The notes beneath the pieces were generated by a model. It was not told the origin of the DNA, did not search any database, and saw only the letters and a program-made list of their open reading frames with translations. 64,000 nucleotides of DNA, taken from Psoroptes ovis. Taxonomy: Eukaryota; Arthropoda; Arachnida; Sarcoptiformes; Psoroptidae. Position 1 is the first letter of the stretch. The number at the start of each line of letters is the position of its first letter. Made by a program: the position numbers and the translations under genes. The stretch is from the NCBI GenBank assembly GCA_002943765.1, contig PQWQ01000003.1, positions 3,285,501 through 3,349,500 of the forward strand. The letters are read 5' to 3'. Shown here one piece after another: positions 43,446 through 56,500 of this stretch.

Positions 43446-45317
43446 TCAATGTGAACTTTGGGCCTGGTGTTTCTTAATGATTTCATCTATATTTGGCCGC
43501 AAAGATGACAAAGCCACTCTTAAATCTTCTTCCACATTTGTCAATCGTGATCTTTTTTTATTCTTGATCGTGGCCAATGCTGAAAATCCATATTCGCATA
43601 GATAAGATGTTGAGAATTGCAATAATATCTTTAAGGCTTTTTCTGATATGATTGGATATTGGCATTTGATGTTACACCAGAATGAATTAATTGATTCATT
43701 CTGGTGTTTTAAAATTAAATCACGATCACTAGAGAGAGAAATGAGCTCTTCCTCTTCATTCAATGTAAGATCGTAAACAGAGGTGTCATTTATTTCGAAA
43801 GGGTTACGAACCCAATCAAATTTCTCAATTTCTAGGTCTGGAAAATAATAATTTATTTTCTCTTCTAATACTGACAAATGTTCGACGACAATATCTTTGA
43901 TGTTTTGATAATCGTCTTTCGGCACTGACTCGAACTTGTCGAGTTTGCCAGCTTCGGCCCTCTTTTTCCACAACTTCAAATGTTTTTTGAATCCAAGAAG
44001 TTTATCTGTGGAATTCAGAATATTTTCCCCTGGCCCTTGCATGCTGGAATTGATATTATTCATAATTACGAATATATCAGCAAGGTATGCCAATTTGGTG
44101 CACCAGATTGGATTGTTTAATAAATTGATAAATTCACAGTTTTTGTTCTTCTCAAAAAAAATCTTAAGTTCATCCTTCAATGCAAGTACTCTCGATAATA
44201 CCTTGCCTCTCGATAACCACCTGACTTCAGTATGAAGTAGCAAAGACTCATACTTTGCGTCCATAGCTTTGCATAATTTTCTAAAAATTCTGGTGCTGCG
44301 AGGTCTTGATTTGATAAAGTTGACCATCTTTACACATTGATCCATGACAATTCTTAAATCTGATGGCAAAAATTTAGTAACAAGGGTCTCTCGATGCAAA
44401 AAACAATGAGTAAGTAATATATCTTGATTCAGTTCTTTAACATGAGCTACAAATCCTTTTAGATGTCCAGTCATAGCTGGAGCACCGTCTGTGCAAATGC
44501 CAACACATGACTTCCAAGAAATATTGATTTCTTCTAAATATGAATTGATTACTTGAAAAATATCTTTACCAGTTGTAGAATCAGGTAACTCCCGACAACA
44601 TAAAAATTGATCAATTATATCGTTTTCATGAATAAATCTAACGAATGCAATTAATTGAGCACTTCCTGTAATATCTGTTGTTTCGTCGACTTGTAGAGCG
44701 AAATTCGAATTTACAAGAACTTTAGCAGTATTTTGCTCAATATTTTCAGACATATCTCTAATTCTGCGATGGATTGTATCATTTGAAAAAGGTATTTTGC
44801 AGATTTCATTCTCAGCTGATTCACCAAACATTCTTTTTACGATTTTGCGACAAGCAGGAATAATAATTTCTTCAGCCAAAGTATGAGGTTTCAACTTTAC
44901 AGCAATCAATTCAGCTATTTCGTATGAACATATTTGAGCCTTTTTAGACACATATTGTTTTTCAAAAGCTTTTGTTTGCTCAATTCTTGATGATAAAGAC
45001 CTTTCGAAGTAGCTTTTATCTTTCTTTGAAAGCGAAGGATGATTTTTAAGCAAGTGACGCTGGAGTTTGCTTGGAACCATAGCACTATTTGATAATTTTA
45101 AACCACATATCAGACACTCGGGAACAACTGTATCATTTTCGATTGTAGAGGTGAATCCAAATTTTAAAAAATCATTTTTATATTTTCGATGGACAACGTG
45201 TTTTTTTACGCGTTGTTTTTTACTTGGGCCGGGAGTGGACTCATTGACTTGGTCCCTAACACTATCATCATCACTATCATCATCAATAAAATTTTTTCTT
45301 TTTAACCATTTATCCAT
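43446..45317 (-). CDS. hAT transposase (BED finger, ZBED5/FAM200-like)
   Basis: A 623-codon ORF, ATG to stop without breaks. An acidic N-terminus and a nuclear-localisation-like basic run (KKQRVKKH) are followed by a BED-type zinc finger (C68, C71, H88, H93), then the RNase H-like core interrupted by the hAT helical insertion: Asp211 (LQVDETTD), Asp277 (ICTDGAPAM), the CFLHRE and RWLSRGKVL blocks, and Glu575 (CEYGFSA), which lies in the C-terminal dimerisation region. All three acidic residues are present. It cuts and rejoins the element ends. The family is the one from which host ZBED5/FAM200/SCAND3-type genes arose; here the TIRs and duplication show a transposon, not a domesticated gene. 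Confidence 0.95.
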   Translation of the reverse strand: MDKWLKRKNFIDDDSDDDSVRDQVNESTPGPSKKQRVKKHVVHRKYKNDFLKFGFTSTIENDTVVPECLICGLKLSNSAMVPSKLQRHLLKNHPSLSKKDKSYFERSLSSRIEQTKAFEKQYVSKKAQICSYEIAELIAVKLKPHTLAEEIIIPACRKIVKRMFGESAENEICKIPFSNDTIHRRIRDMSENIEQNTAKVLVNSNFALQVDETTDITGSAQLIAFVRFIHENDIIDQFLCCRELPDSTTGKDIFQVINSYLEEINISWKSCVGICTDGAPAMTGHLKGFVAHVKELNQDILLTHCFLHRETLVTKFLPSDLRIVMDQCVKMVNFIKSRPRSTRIFRKLCKAMDAKYESLLLHTEVRWLSRGKVLSRVLALKDELKIFFEKNKNCEFINLLNNPIWCTKLAYLADIFVIMNNINSSMQGPGENILNSTDKLLGFKKHLKLWKKRAEAGKLDKFESVPKDDYQNIKDIVVEHLSVLEEKINYYFPDLEIEKFDWVRNPFEINDTSVYDLTLNEEEELISLSSDRDLILKHQNESINSFWCNIKCQYPIISEKALKILLQFSTSYLCEYGFSALATIKNKKRSRLTNVEEDLRVALSSLRPNIDEIIKKHQAQSSH

Positions 45318-45850
45318 TTTTGTAAGAATCTGGTAAAATAAAACTAATATTACGGTAACATTTGAAAAAATGACTCAAATATTACCTTTGATTATTAAAT
45401 TAATGATAAATCTCAATTTTTAATTCACTTGTAATTTAAGAATATGTAAAATTAAAACTTTTTGAAATTATGAAACTTTCAGTCAAAATTCGAATTTGGA
45501 TTTTATGGAATTCGAATTCGAATTTAATGCTCAGCTTTAATGACTAAGCGTGCGCATTGGCTCGAGATTCTCGGTGAGATGCGTTCAAAGCGCAAGTGTT
45601 AAATCAAAGTAGCATTCAGTTGAGCGCAATAAAAACAAAATAAAGACAATTGAAAAACTGTGTAAATTCTGCTATTATCTATTACTTCTAGTATTTCCCG
45701 TGCAAAGAGTGATAGCGTCACTCAATTCTTGAAGATTGCTTTCTTGGTAATCTCAATTTGTTTGAAATGCATTTATCATGATATAATTTTCATAATATCA
45801 AAATTATTTTTCACAAAATTTCGCGGCACACCAAAGTGCCGCGGAACACT

Positions 45851-45865
45851 GGTTGAGAATGACTG
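45851..45865 (+). repeat. hAT right terminal inverted repeat
   Basis: GGTTGAGAATGACTG; exact inverse of the left end. It is on the transposase 5' side, about 530 bp upstream of the ATG at 45317; the promoter should lie in between. Confidence 0.95.
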
Positions 45866-45873
45866 CTTTAATG

Positions 45874-46451
45874 CATCAAATGTATGGAAAATTTTGATTT
45901 CAATCTATTTTTCGGTATAAAAAATCAAATTTTTTCTCTCGAAAATTCATATTTCTCGCACACAAAACATCGACATTCGAATTGACAAATGTGAACATTT
46001 TCAAATGTTGAGAGAGAAAGATGTCAATTGCATGTATTTATTTTTGACATTTCTTTTTTTTCAAATATTTTCAATCGATTGATTGTCGTTTGTAAATGTG
46101 AATAAAGTATTTTTTTTTCTCAACAAAATTTTCTCTATTTTGTTGTTGTCTGTATATTTTACGAATGAATAAATTTTTTTTTTAGAAAAATTTTATTCAG
46201 GTTCAAAAATGCCTTAAGGTAATGTTCAGTGGTCCCTGTAGATCGAGATGTTCAAGCTTCATTCATTCGAGATGTTTGTTTGTTCAACACATCTTCCTTG
46301 ATTGTAATTGAATTTTACTCAAATTCAATGTTCTGTATGCTCTGATTGAAAATTTATTTGATAATTGAATTTTTATGAAAAAAAAATTTTAAAACTTTTC
46401 AATTTAATCAAAATAATTATCAGGAAAAATCAATGAAAAATGAATATTTAC
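45874..46451. other. RasGRF intron 1, upstream part
   Basis: 578 bp between the hAT element and coding exon 1. AT-rich; no exon or other feature seen. Confidence 0.6.
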
Positions 46452-46733
46452 CTGTAAATTGGTCGATGTACCACCTGAACCGATTGTTGTTTGTAGCGTT
46501 TTCGATGTCGATATAACCATTTTATCACAATATGAACCTTCCAAAAATATAACACCTGATGGTTTTTGGCTATGTTCATTTTCAAAATAAAATAGCAAAT
46601 TTTGAAATAGAACAAAATAACGTAATTGCCATTTAGAATTTTCGGATGTACGTTTGAACAAGAATCCACGTATACCATTATCGTGTAATGCTTTTTCGGC
46701 TAATGCCAATAATTGTATTTCGTTCATACGCAT
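46452..46733 (-). CDS. RASGRF: RasGRF coding exon 1: start codon and first half of PH1
   Basis: 282 bp, 94 codons, ends in phase 0 at CAG|GTAAAT. Starts MRMNEIQLLALAEKALHDNG and continues RGFLFKRTSENSKWQLRYFV, LFYFENE and PSGVIFLEGSYCD, matching RasGRF1 from its own initiator Met (KGYLSKRSSDNTKWQTKWFA, LFYFESD, PSGLYLLEGCVCD). The ATG at 46733 is chosen because the homology begins there; Met3 is an alternative. A TTATTCAG just upstream could be the acceptor of a 5' UTR exon. The PH1 domain targets RasGRF to membranes. Confidence 0.93.
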
Positions 46734-49700
46734 TTTTACTGAATAATTTTTTACGATTATTATTTTTATTATTTCTATTCTAATAATAATGATTTTTTTT
46801 CTTTGATAATTTTCATTATTTTTGGATTAAATTTTTTCTTGAATTTTCATTGTTAATATTATGATCATTAAATTCAAGTTGATTCATTTTTCATTACTAT
46901 TTTATTAGTATTTCATTGTTTTTATCTTTATTACTCATTCATCTCCTCAGACATAATGACTATAGCAGAGTATAAATATTAATCAATGATTGATTGATTG
47001 ATCGATTGATTTTCAAGAAATAAATAAAAAAAAATCCAGGAATAAATAACCATTATAATTAATACTGATGATTAAATTATAATGAAATGATAATTTGATG
47101 AAACTGAAATTCAAAAAGGGAAAAATGGTAACATTTAATCATTTGAATTTGATTTTATTGCATTTATTCCCGAGCTTTTGATTTGATAATTTCATGATTT
47201 TGTGATTCAAATACTTTGCACTAATAAATTCTACACAATTTATTTTCGTCTGGATAAATTTAAAAATCATTTTTTTTTTGTTTTGTAATTAATCCGTTTT
47301 GATTAATTTTTTGTAATTAGTCGTTAATTATTGTGAAATGATTATGTCTTGTATCATATTTTTGAATTTGAACAAGAACAACATAGGCAGTAGCTAGAAG
47401 AATGATGAATCAAAGATATGTGATGCACGCACACACAAAGAGAGATATGCAAATTAATGAATGAATATAGAAGAAAAACATTGATTTTCTGCTGCAATTA
47501 TTCGCTCGAATCGTATATGATTTACATGATTAACATATTTTTTCTTTTAGTTCGTTGAACAAACAAAAACAAAATAATTAATAAATGAAATAATATCAGC
47601 GATAATTAACATAATAATTTGATTCAGATTCAAATATTTGATATTTCACATTTCGTAAAACAAACAAACACCATCATTAATATGAAATTATTATTTGAAA
47701 TACAAATATTCTGATTTGAATTCACCGAAAAATTTTGTTTCCATCGAAATTTTGAAAAATTCACTTGAAAACATTATTATTTCAGTTTCATTTCATTGAA
47801 TATCGGCGAAAAAATTACAAACGAAAATGTCAAACAAAAAAATCAATGATACAATAATTTTTCACAGGTGAATTGATTTTATGTGTTTCACATTTCGAAG
47901 AAATGAATTTCTTATTCTCTATGATTGAAGAAATATCTTGGAAAAATATTGCGAATGAATGAATGCTTGCGAATGATTTTCTACGAAAAAATTTCGGTGA
48001 AAAATTTAAAATTCAAAATTTTTCGATTTTCACCGAAAAAATTTCGCATTTCGGTTTCGGATGTTTGAATTTGAAAATGAATTTCTTCGAAATGAATTTT
48101 CATAATTTTTCAAAAATATATTTTCATTTCACTTCACTTTCATTTACGTTACATTTCAATGATTCTTTGAATTTTTCTTCCGATCATTAAATAGATGAGA
48201 GTGCAAACAAAATGAAACACAAAAATTTGTTGAAAATTTGTGCAATGAAAAATTTTGACAAATGAAAATCAAATAATGAATTAATGAATGAATAAATGAA
48301 TTATTTCATTGAATTATTTGATTATAAATTTGGTGATGATGATGATGAATATGAATTATAATTTCAAAAAATAATTTTCAAAAAAACATTTCCGAATGAA
48401 TCGAAAAATTTTAAAATCTTAAGAAATGTAAATATTATTATTTCATTTCATTTCATATTCCTATTCTTAAATTTTGATTTTGATAAAAAATCAAATTCAA
48501 TATTTTTGACAATTGTACTTGAAAAAGATGATAATAATCACGTTTTATGAAAGAATTTTGATTCCAAAAATAATTTTTTTATGGAAAATTTCAAGAATTT
48601 TATGATTTTGAAGAAGAATTCTTTGGGTTCTTCAAGTGAAATTGGAAAAATTTTAATAATTCTTGAGAATGAAAGGTTTTTTTTTTTTTTTTTGAATGTT
48701 CGATTGACAATAGATTGACTGTGAATTGACAATGGATTGACTTTGAATTGATAAAATAACAAACAGACACACAAACACAAAGCACCAACACAACCACCGC
48801 CAAGAATTCAAATTACAAAGATTTAAAATCAATTTTTTGAAAAATCAATTTTCAAAAAAAAAAAATCAAATTTAATCAATTTTTCGCTGAATTATTTTTA
48901 GAAACTTGCAAATCATAAGAATCGGAATTTGAGATTTTGAATTTAAAAAAAAAATAAAATTTAAAAAAAAAACGAAAATTAATTTGTAATTTCAAGAGAT
49001 TTCATTTTAAATAATTTTTCGAAAAAAAAATAATTTGATGATTTGCATAAATATTTCATTTAATTCAACAAAGATTCAATAGTAATTTTCAATTCAAAAC
49101 ACATGAGATTATCAAACATCATTATCATGATGTATCACGATTATTCAGTATTAGATTCTTCAATATCTTCAATACACATGTGAAGATGTTTTAAAATTAA
49201 AAAAAAAATTTTAAGGAATTTTAAATTAAAAATTTAATAAATTCTTTGGAATTACAATTCACATTCATGCATTTTATTTATTTATTTATTCAAATCAATT
49301 ATTCTGTTTGAAATTCATATGCACAAACACACATTTTTAAGTTGTTATGATGATGCATGATGATTTACATTCATCATGAATAATTTACCAAAGCATTCTC
49401 ATGCCACCAAAGATTTACTTGAGAAATAGAATAATAATTTTTTCTTGAAATTAAAATTAATTTTACACAGCGGAAATCTGGCTGAGAGAAAAATCGTTTC
49501 ATATCAATTTGAATTCATAAGGAATTTAAAATGAAGCATCGTTGTTGTTTCACACCGATGCCACGATGTATCATTTGAACACAATTATTGTGATGATCAT
49601 CATCACACACACACGAACACAAACAAACAAATACACAGATTTTTCCATTTGAAATTTATTTTTAGATAATTTTCTGAATTATCATTCAAAATGATGCATT

Positions 49701-50531
49701 CACAAACATTGAATACACACGCAAACACATCACATAGACGCAACAACAGATAATAATAAATTCAAAAATTAAAACATGAAATTTTGGAATTGAAAATGAA
49801 TGAATGAATGAATAAGAATTCTTGGATTTGAATTTTTTTTTCATTTTCAGTTTCTATTTTGAATGATATGGTATGGTACACCATTCTTCATATTTCTTCT
49901 ACTTTTTTCTCTCATCTTCTTTGATGAATATATTGTTGCATTGAATTCGGAATAGACATTCACATAGATTCTTGTATTCACGAATATATAAACATTCTTC
50001 TTTGGTCTTCTTTGGTCTACGTATTCAGTCCTCTTCTATCCGACTGATATACTTGCAACAGCCAACAGTTTTTTTTTTTTGTTGATTTCGATTGCGTCTG
50101 TGTATGTTTTGGTTTAGGTTTTCGCATTTGTTTGTTTGTTTTTTTAAAGGGAAAAGTATTTCAAAAATGTTTGGCGAAATATGTGTATGATGTGTGTACA
50201 TGCGTTCGGTAGAAAAATCCAGTTCCAAATTTAAAATTCAATTTTTCTCGTTTGGTTTTGTTCAACACATTATTATTGAATGATATGATCGTTATTATCA
50301 TCGTTATATATCATTCTGTACCCGAATGGTACCGTATATACGTGATATAAATGTATATAGAATTGAGATGGATCTCGACGTCCTAATTGGTATTTTTCCA
50401 TCATGGTTGTATCATCATCATTTTTGATTCTGTGGTGTTTTGAAAATGAGAAAAAAAATGATAGAAAAATGATGGCGTCATCTCAAAGATGATCATGATC
50501 ATCAGTGGTCCATGGTGTAATGACGCTGTCA

Positions 50532-50563
<32 letters not shown>
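50532..50563. repeat. (ATG)n microsatellite
   Basis: About ten uninterrupted ATG units, one of many ATG/ATC runs in the window. Confidence 0.95.
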
Positions 50564-53500
50564 ACATGTTCATTTAAAGAGAAAAACAAAGGCAACAATA
50601 GGCAGGAATGCAAAAGGTAGTTTAATTACATGAATTCAAGTAATTCAGTGTATTTTCAAGCGCTTCAAGGCAAAATTCTTTAAAATTGTTTTATTTCAAT
50701 TTAATTTTAAGAAAATGAAAAATGAATTTGATTGAATTCACAGAAAACATCCAAAAATGGAAGAATGAAACAAGATTCTATGTTGGATTAATTTGGCTGA
50801 AAACTTTCATTATTCGAATTCGGTCATTCGTGAATGAATTCTATGAATTTTTTCAAGTAAATTATGCAACGATTCATTATAGAATTCAAGGTAATATGAT
50901 CGCTTGTCCATTTACCATTGTTCATTAGAAATTCTTGATTTTTGAACATCTTCAACGCATATTTTCGAGTACATTCATTCTATTCCATATTGTATCAATT
51001 CAATGAATAATAATAATTTTGAAAAAGGATTTTTTCAAAATTATTATTCAAGACAAAATAAAGAAATAATAATAATAATAATGATAAATTTATCATATTT
51101 TTTTTCCACATATATAATTATTTAATAAAGTAATAATAAAGATAATAATAATTTCAATAATAATAAAAATAACATTAAACAAAATATTCAATATTTTCAA
51201 TTGAGTCGTCGTAGCTTCGTTATCATCAACATCATTATCATTATTACAATTCAATTGTTTGGCCATCTTTATTTAAATTTTGTATATATTTCTGCTACTA
51301 ATAATAATAATATACAATTAAGATATATTGAAAATCTATATTTTGCTTCAGATATTCCATATATACGATGCATATTTGAGAATTGAATTAAGATGCATTC
51401 ATTCATTTATTTATTCATTTTTCGTATGAATTTTTCTCAAATATTCCATATGAATACATATGCGTGTATTTAAAATTGAATTTTATTCAAATTTATTCAA
51501 ATGTTTACTCTTCGTTGTCATTCATTGTTGTTTTACGGTTGTTATTGTCGTTGTTTTGGTTCCTTGATCATTATTTTCATTATTGTTTCCCTTCATTTTG
51601 ATCTTAACTGTTTTATTATCGTCTATTATTATTATTTATGATTATAATTATCCTATTAATATTCCTGTGATCCTTAATATTCGTATGATTCTAATATAAA
51701 AATTATTATCTTTCTTTCATTGCATTTTACATTATTCAATTAAACTTTCGATCCGTTTCCGATCACTATCAATGAATCAATGAATGTTTAATATTGTTCG
51801 ACTGAAAATCCTGGTACAATGAATGACAAAATGAATTATTTTCCATGGTAAAACAAAACAAAACAAAAAATAACTGAATATTTAACTCAAAAGGAAATTT
51901 TCAGACAAAAATAAATAAATAAATAAAATAAAAGAATCATTCACATTTTGTTACACTTTCAAAAAATAAAAAAATTTGGAAAAACAAAAACAAAAACTCA
52001 TTAAACCCTTTCGATGGAAATCATTCAGTGATTGAATGGTGAATGATGTAAATGGTGAAAATGGTGAATGGTAAATGATTATAATTGAAAATAATAATGA
52101 TCAAAACAATGAATCTTTGATCAAGGAAAAATGACAAAACTTTTTATTTGATTTTATTTATTCACTCAATTCACTCACTAAAATTAATTAAAATCAATTT
52201 TGTGAAATTGAATAATTGATGGATTATGTGCGATGATGATCTTGATGATGATGATGATGATGTGATATATTGATATAATGTTTGTTTTTAACCAGAGACA
52301 ATTTCCATTCATTCATTTTGATTCATTGTAAATAATCAAAATCACAAAATCTTCTTCATCATCGTTTTTATATTATTCAATTTGTAATTTGATAATATAA
52401 TTTAATTGTTTGTGTGCTTGCTTGCTCCACATTGAAATGGTAAATGTATGTCAATGGTGTCTTTGTGTATTTGATAATTTGTCAATGTTTTCTTCACTGC
52501 TTTGAATTGTTTTTTTTTTAGTATTGTCGACGTCATCATCATCATCATCAACGACGTTTCATATGTCGTGAATTTAATTCGTTTAATCCATCAAAACAAA
52601 TCAATAAAATGATCGAAATTGAATTTGAAAAAATTGAATAAAAAAACAATTGTTTTCGAAATTGATTGAAATGAAATGGGAAAATAAAATATCAAATATA
52701 TTACAATAAATGTGATTAAATAATGATATAAAATGATTTACTTTAATTTACTTTGAATTTATTTATTGATTGTCTTGTATTATTATTGTTATTTGTGTTA
52801 TTGTTTCTTTGTTTCTTCAGCTCTCTTTTCCACTATTCTTGATTATTTTCAATGCTATTTTCATACACATTGATTTTCCATTTATTCTTCAAGTCTTTAT
52901 TCAAGTGAAAGAAGGCAAATAAATATTTTGTTTGCCAGGCAAAAACCACCAGAATGATGAATGTTAAATCGATAAAACAATAAAATTGAAATAAAATTAA
53001 ATCAATTATTAAAACCACAAAAATTTTGAAAATTTTCGAAAATTTCTTGATAAAATTCTGAAATTTAAAATATTTAAAATGTTCAAATTGACTTTTTGAA
53101 AAGTTAAAAAATTTTTACAATGTAAAAACAAAACAAACAAACGCCCACACAAGTACCTACACAAACGCACAATATCATATTCACCACAGTCATTTATTAA
53201 TTAATTAATTTGATTTTGATCAAAAATAATTCAATTTCAACTATGAGAAAAATAATAACTCCAGAAAATAAATTGTCACAATTTTCAATTCACATTGAAG
53301 AACAATATGTTCATGCATTATGCTTTGATCATCGGCAAAAATAAAGGAATATATTCAACACAGAGAAAATTCACTGAAACTCGATGAAAATTGAAACTTA
53401 ATTATTATCATTATTATTATTCAAAATGCATATTGTATGCTGGTGGTGAGTGTACATAAAGATGTGAAAATAAGGAATTATATAAACCAACCAATATTCC

Positions 53501-56500
53501 TTGGAAATTCAATTCTTCGAAGAAAATTATTGGTGCCAAAGTGTGAACTTGCATGCATAATGCATTAGCGTTTTCTCAAGGTTTTCATGGAGATTTCAAA
53601 GTTTCAACATTATTATTATTCTGATTATCAGTAAATAATGATATTATAATTTTTCCGAATGATAATATCGCATTAATTCTATGCAATAATCTTGTAATAA
53701 TAATTGTATTAAATAAGAAGGAATGTAAATTATTTTTATTAATTAATTACATTGTTTATAATTGATGCTGTTTTACTATAAACTGAATAGATGATGATAT
53801 ATCATGCATGGATGTTTAAATTAATAAAAAGAAAATGGATAAATAAAAAATATAAACACAATGACGCATATTGTCTCAGAATGTTGATTGTATTCAATCG
53901 TAAGACTTTGAGAGTGAGAAAATAAAGGAGAATTTCTTAGGAAATTGCATCAACGTGATCATTATTGTTATTGAAATAATTTCATTATAATTAATATACC
54001 AAAAGAGGATACTGCGTTTCTCGGCGTGAATTACGTTGAAATTTGTCAAAATTCAACTAAATTCTTAAAAATGGTTTCGCTCTCTGTGATGACAATGAGT
54101 TTTCTTTTAAAAATTTTTGCCAATAAATTTCAATTTGTGATCATTGAATTTAAGCGTAATCTTGCAAAAAATTTCGTAAATGTCAAAGCTCGAAAGTCAA
54201 TGTAATCACGATTAAATTTCTTTTTTTATTTTTTTTGCTTCATATTAATATGTTTATAATCTTGAATTGTTGTATGTCCAAGTGAACAACAGAAAATTCA
54301 AAGAAAAAATAAATAAGATTTTCAAGTTTTCATCGACGAAGATAATAATTTCCTTATTGATTTATATCTTTTTCCTCATTAGCTCAACGAATGTTTACGA
54401 GTCTCGAAAATGTCCAAGTTTAAACAATGATGATATCGATGCTGAAAATGCTGAAATCGATGATGATAATGATGAGATAATAATCGAATTATTGACGACG
54501 AGCAAACAAACAAAGATGATAAGTTTAAATGGAAAATTTTTCCTACTTATCTTTTACTCATCTTTTTGACAACGAATTCATGGATTTCGTCGAATAAAAT
54601 AAATAAAATAAAATAAAATACGAATTTGAAATGTAAAAAATTCATGTATAATCGGTTTAATGTCTCCGGATAAAGGTTATTTTCGCTTCGTAAAAAAACA
54701 AACATTATAATTCAATTGAAAATGGCCCAAAAACTTTTAAATAAATCGTGAGATAGATGAATACATGATTTGTATCTATCAAAGCAATCATCATCTGAGT
54801 GACATCTTGGAAAAAAAAGACATTTTTGACATTAAAAAAAAATATTCAAAGAGATTTTGAATAGATGAATAAAATGTTTCAAATTTGAAATGTTTGACAG
54901 CTAAAACCTTTTTCATGTTTTTTTTTTGTTCACAGCAAAATCGTAACAAACAAACAATATCAATGATGGATGTCGATTTTCTTTGTATTTCGAATGAAAC
55001 AAATGAAACGAATTGTCATTGAATAATGTATCAATGAATGGAATTGAATAGATTCAAATGCAATCAAACTGAATCTGGATTGATTTTGATTCTTTCAATT
55101 GAAATCATTCTTGATATTTGATTATTTTGAAAGATCCAAAGCCTTGAATAAACAAACAAACAAACGAATAGAAAAAATTGGTCAATCATTATTGTCAATG
55201 ATTATGGATGTATTAATGAAAGAATTAAAACATCACCCGAAAAAAAAACCAAACACAGTCAAAAATTAATTATCATATCAATCAATTTATTCAATCAAAT
55301 ACAAATGTATACAAGCGATTTTGCTTAGTTTTTTTGTGTTGATTTGCAGTTTTGCAATCGAAAATGCTTCAAGATCTTTGCAATTGCAACATTTCACTTT
55401 CAAATCTTTAGCAATTCTAATCAGTAATAATTATGCTGTGTTCAAAGAGATTTGATAAATGACAATCGTATCAATGAATGATTGAAAGAATTGAAGTCCA
55501 ATTGCAAATTTGAAATTCGCTTGAAGATGAAATCGAGAGATTATTAACCAGTGAGTAGATGGAAAGATGAAAAGATGATGGAAATATGATGAAAATATGA
55601 ATAAATAAAAATTGAAATATTTCAAATTGGAACATTTCAAATTCAAATCGTGATTGAATCGTTATTAAATTGAATGAAAAATTCTGAATTTTTTCCAATC
55701 AATGTGAGAATTAAAGACTCTGAGAAACCCACGGTTTTCCTCGAATATATTTTTGCACCGAAAAATTCTCAAATATTTAATCAAAACTTTCCTGCTTGTT
55801 TTCTTGGTGAATTTTGGTTTTATTTTCCAATCGAACAATGGAAAAGAAACACAAAAACAAACACACACACACACGAAAAATCAAACATTAATCAATGACA
55901 ATAAAATTGGAAACCAAAGAAAAACAAAAAAAAAAACAAACGAAAAACAAACACGCAAATAATGAATCATATGAAGATATGAACAATGTTTTGAAGACAT
56001 ACAATTATTTGGTTTGTTGTTGGCTTGTTTGTTGGTGCATATTTTTGCGGGGATGTTATGTGAAATACGAGAATTTATATTATATTTTACATTTGCAAAT
56101 ATGAATGTGTTTGTTCCTTGCTTTCTCAGTGTTGTATTTGTCGTAATAATGAGAAAAACTAGCAAAAATTCGAAAAAAACAAATTCGTGCTTCAATGATT
56201 TCAAATATGTTTGATTTTAACCATATTTTTCTTCGAGTTTTATTTACGATTTATTTTCATTGATTCAATAATAATCGCAACCTTAGAGAAATGAAAGGAT
56301 TTTCAATCGGAAAAAAAAATAAGAAAAAATCAAAACAAGTCAAAATTCCATTTACCCAGGAAAATTCAAATTGGATTTCAGGGCATCGAAAATTCAAATG
56401 CAACGAAATAAAAAGGTTTTTCGAGCAATACCAAGGTTCTTCAAGGCCTTTCGCACACACTATAGTGTGCTGCTGCACATTTTACGATTTCAACCAGGAA

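Larger units (their letters stand above)
43144..45865 (-). mobile_element. hAT DNA transposon, complete
   Basis: A 2722-bp element with perfect 15-bp terminal inverted repeats, CAGTCATTCTCAACC at 43144-43158 and GGTTGAGAATGACTG at 45851-45865, flanked by the 8-bp duplication CTTTAATG (43136-43143 and 45866-45873). TIR consensus and 8-bp duplication are hAT hallmarks. It carries an intact transposase on the minus strand. It sits in RasGRF intron 1, in the same orientation as the gene. Undamaged ends, duplication and ORF indicate a recent, possibly still active copy. Confidence 0.97.
18657..46733 (-). other. RASGRF: RasGRF-type guanine nucleotide exchange factor gene, 5' eleven coding exons
   Basis: Gene span of the visible part. 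Coding exons (minus strand): 46733-46452, 32732-32626, 30028-29881, 29623-29397, 28781-28552, 21152-21011, 20930-20890, 19978-19868, 19788-19498, 19366-19285, 19054-18657. All join in phase, with standard AG acceptors and GT donors except one GC donor (19284). The encoded order PH1, coiled coil, IQ, DH, PH2 is diagnostic for RasGRF1/2, which couple Ca2+/calmodulin to Ras through CDC25 and to Rac through DH. The REM and CDC25 domains are not in the window. Intron 1 is 13.7 kb with a hAT insertion; intron 5 is 7.4 kb with a gypsy insertion. Exon 6 carries an apparent frameshift, so whether the gene is functional in this assembly is open. Confidence 0.92.

Noticed and set aside
43936..44235. Plus-strand ORF opposite the hAT transposase
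   Set aside because: Antisense shadow; the minus strand encodes the recognised protein.
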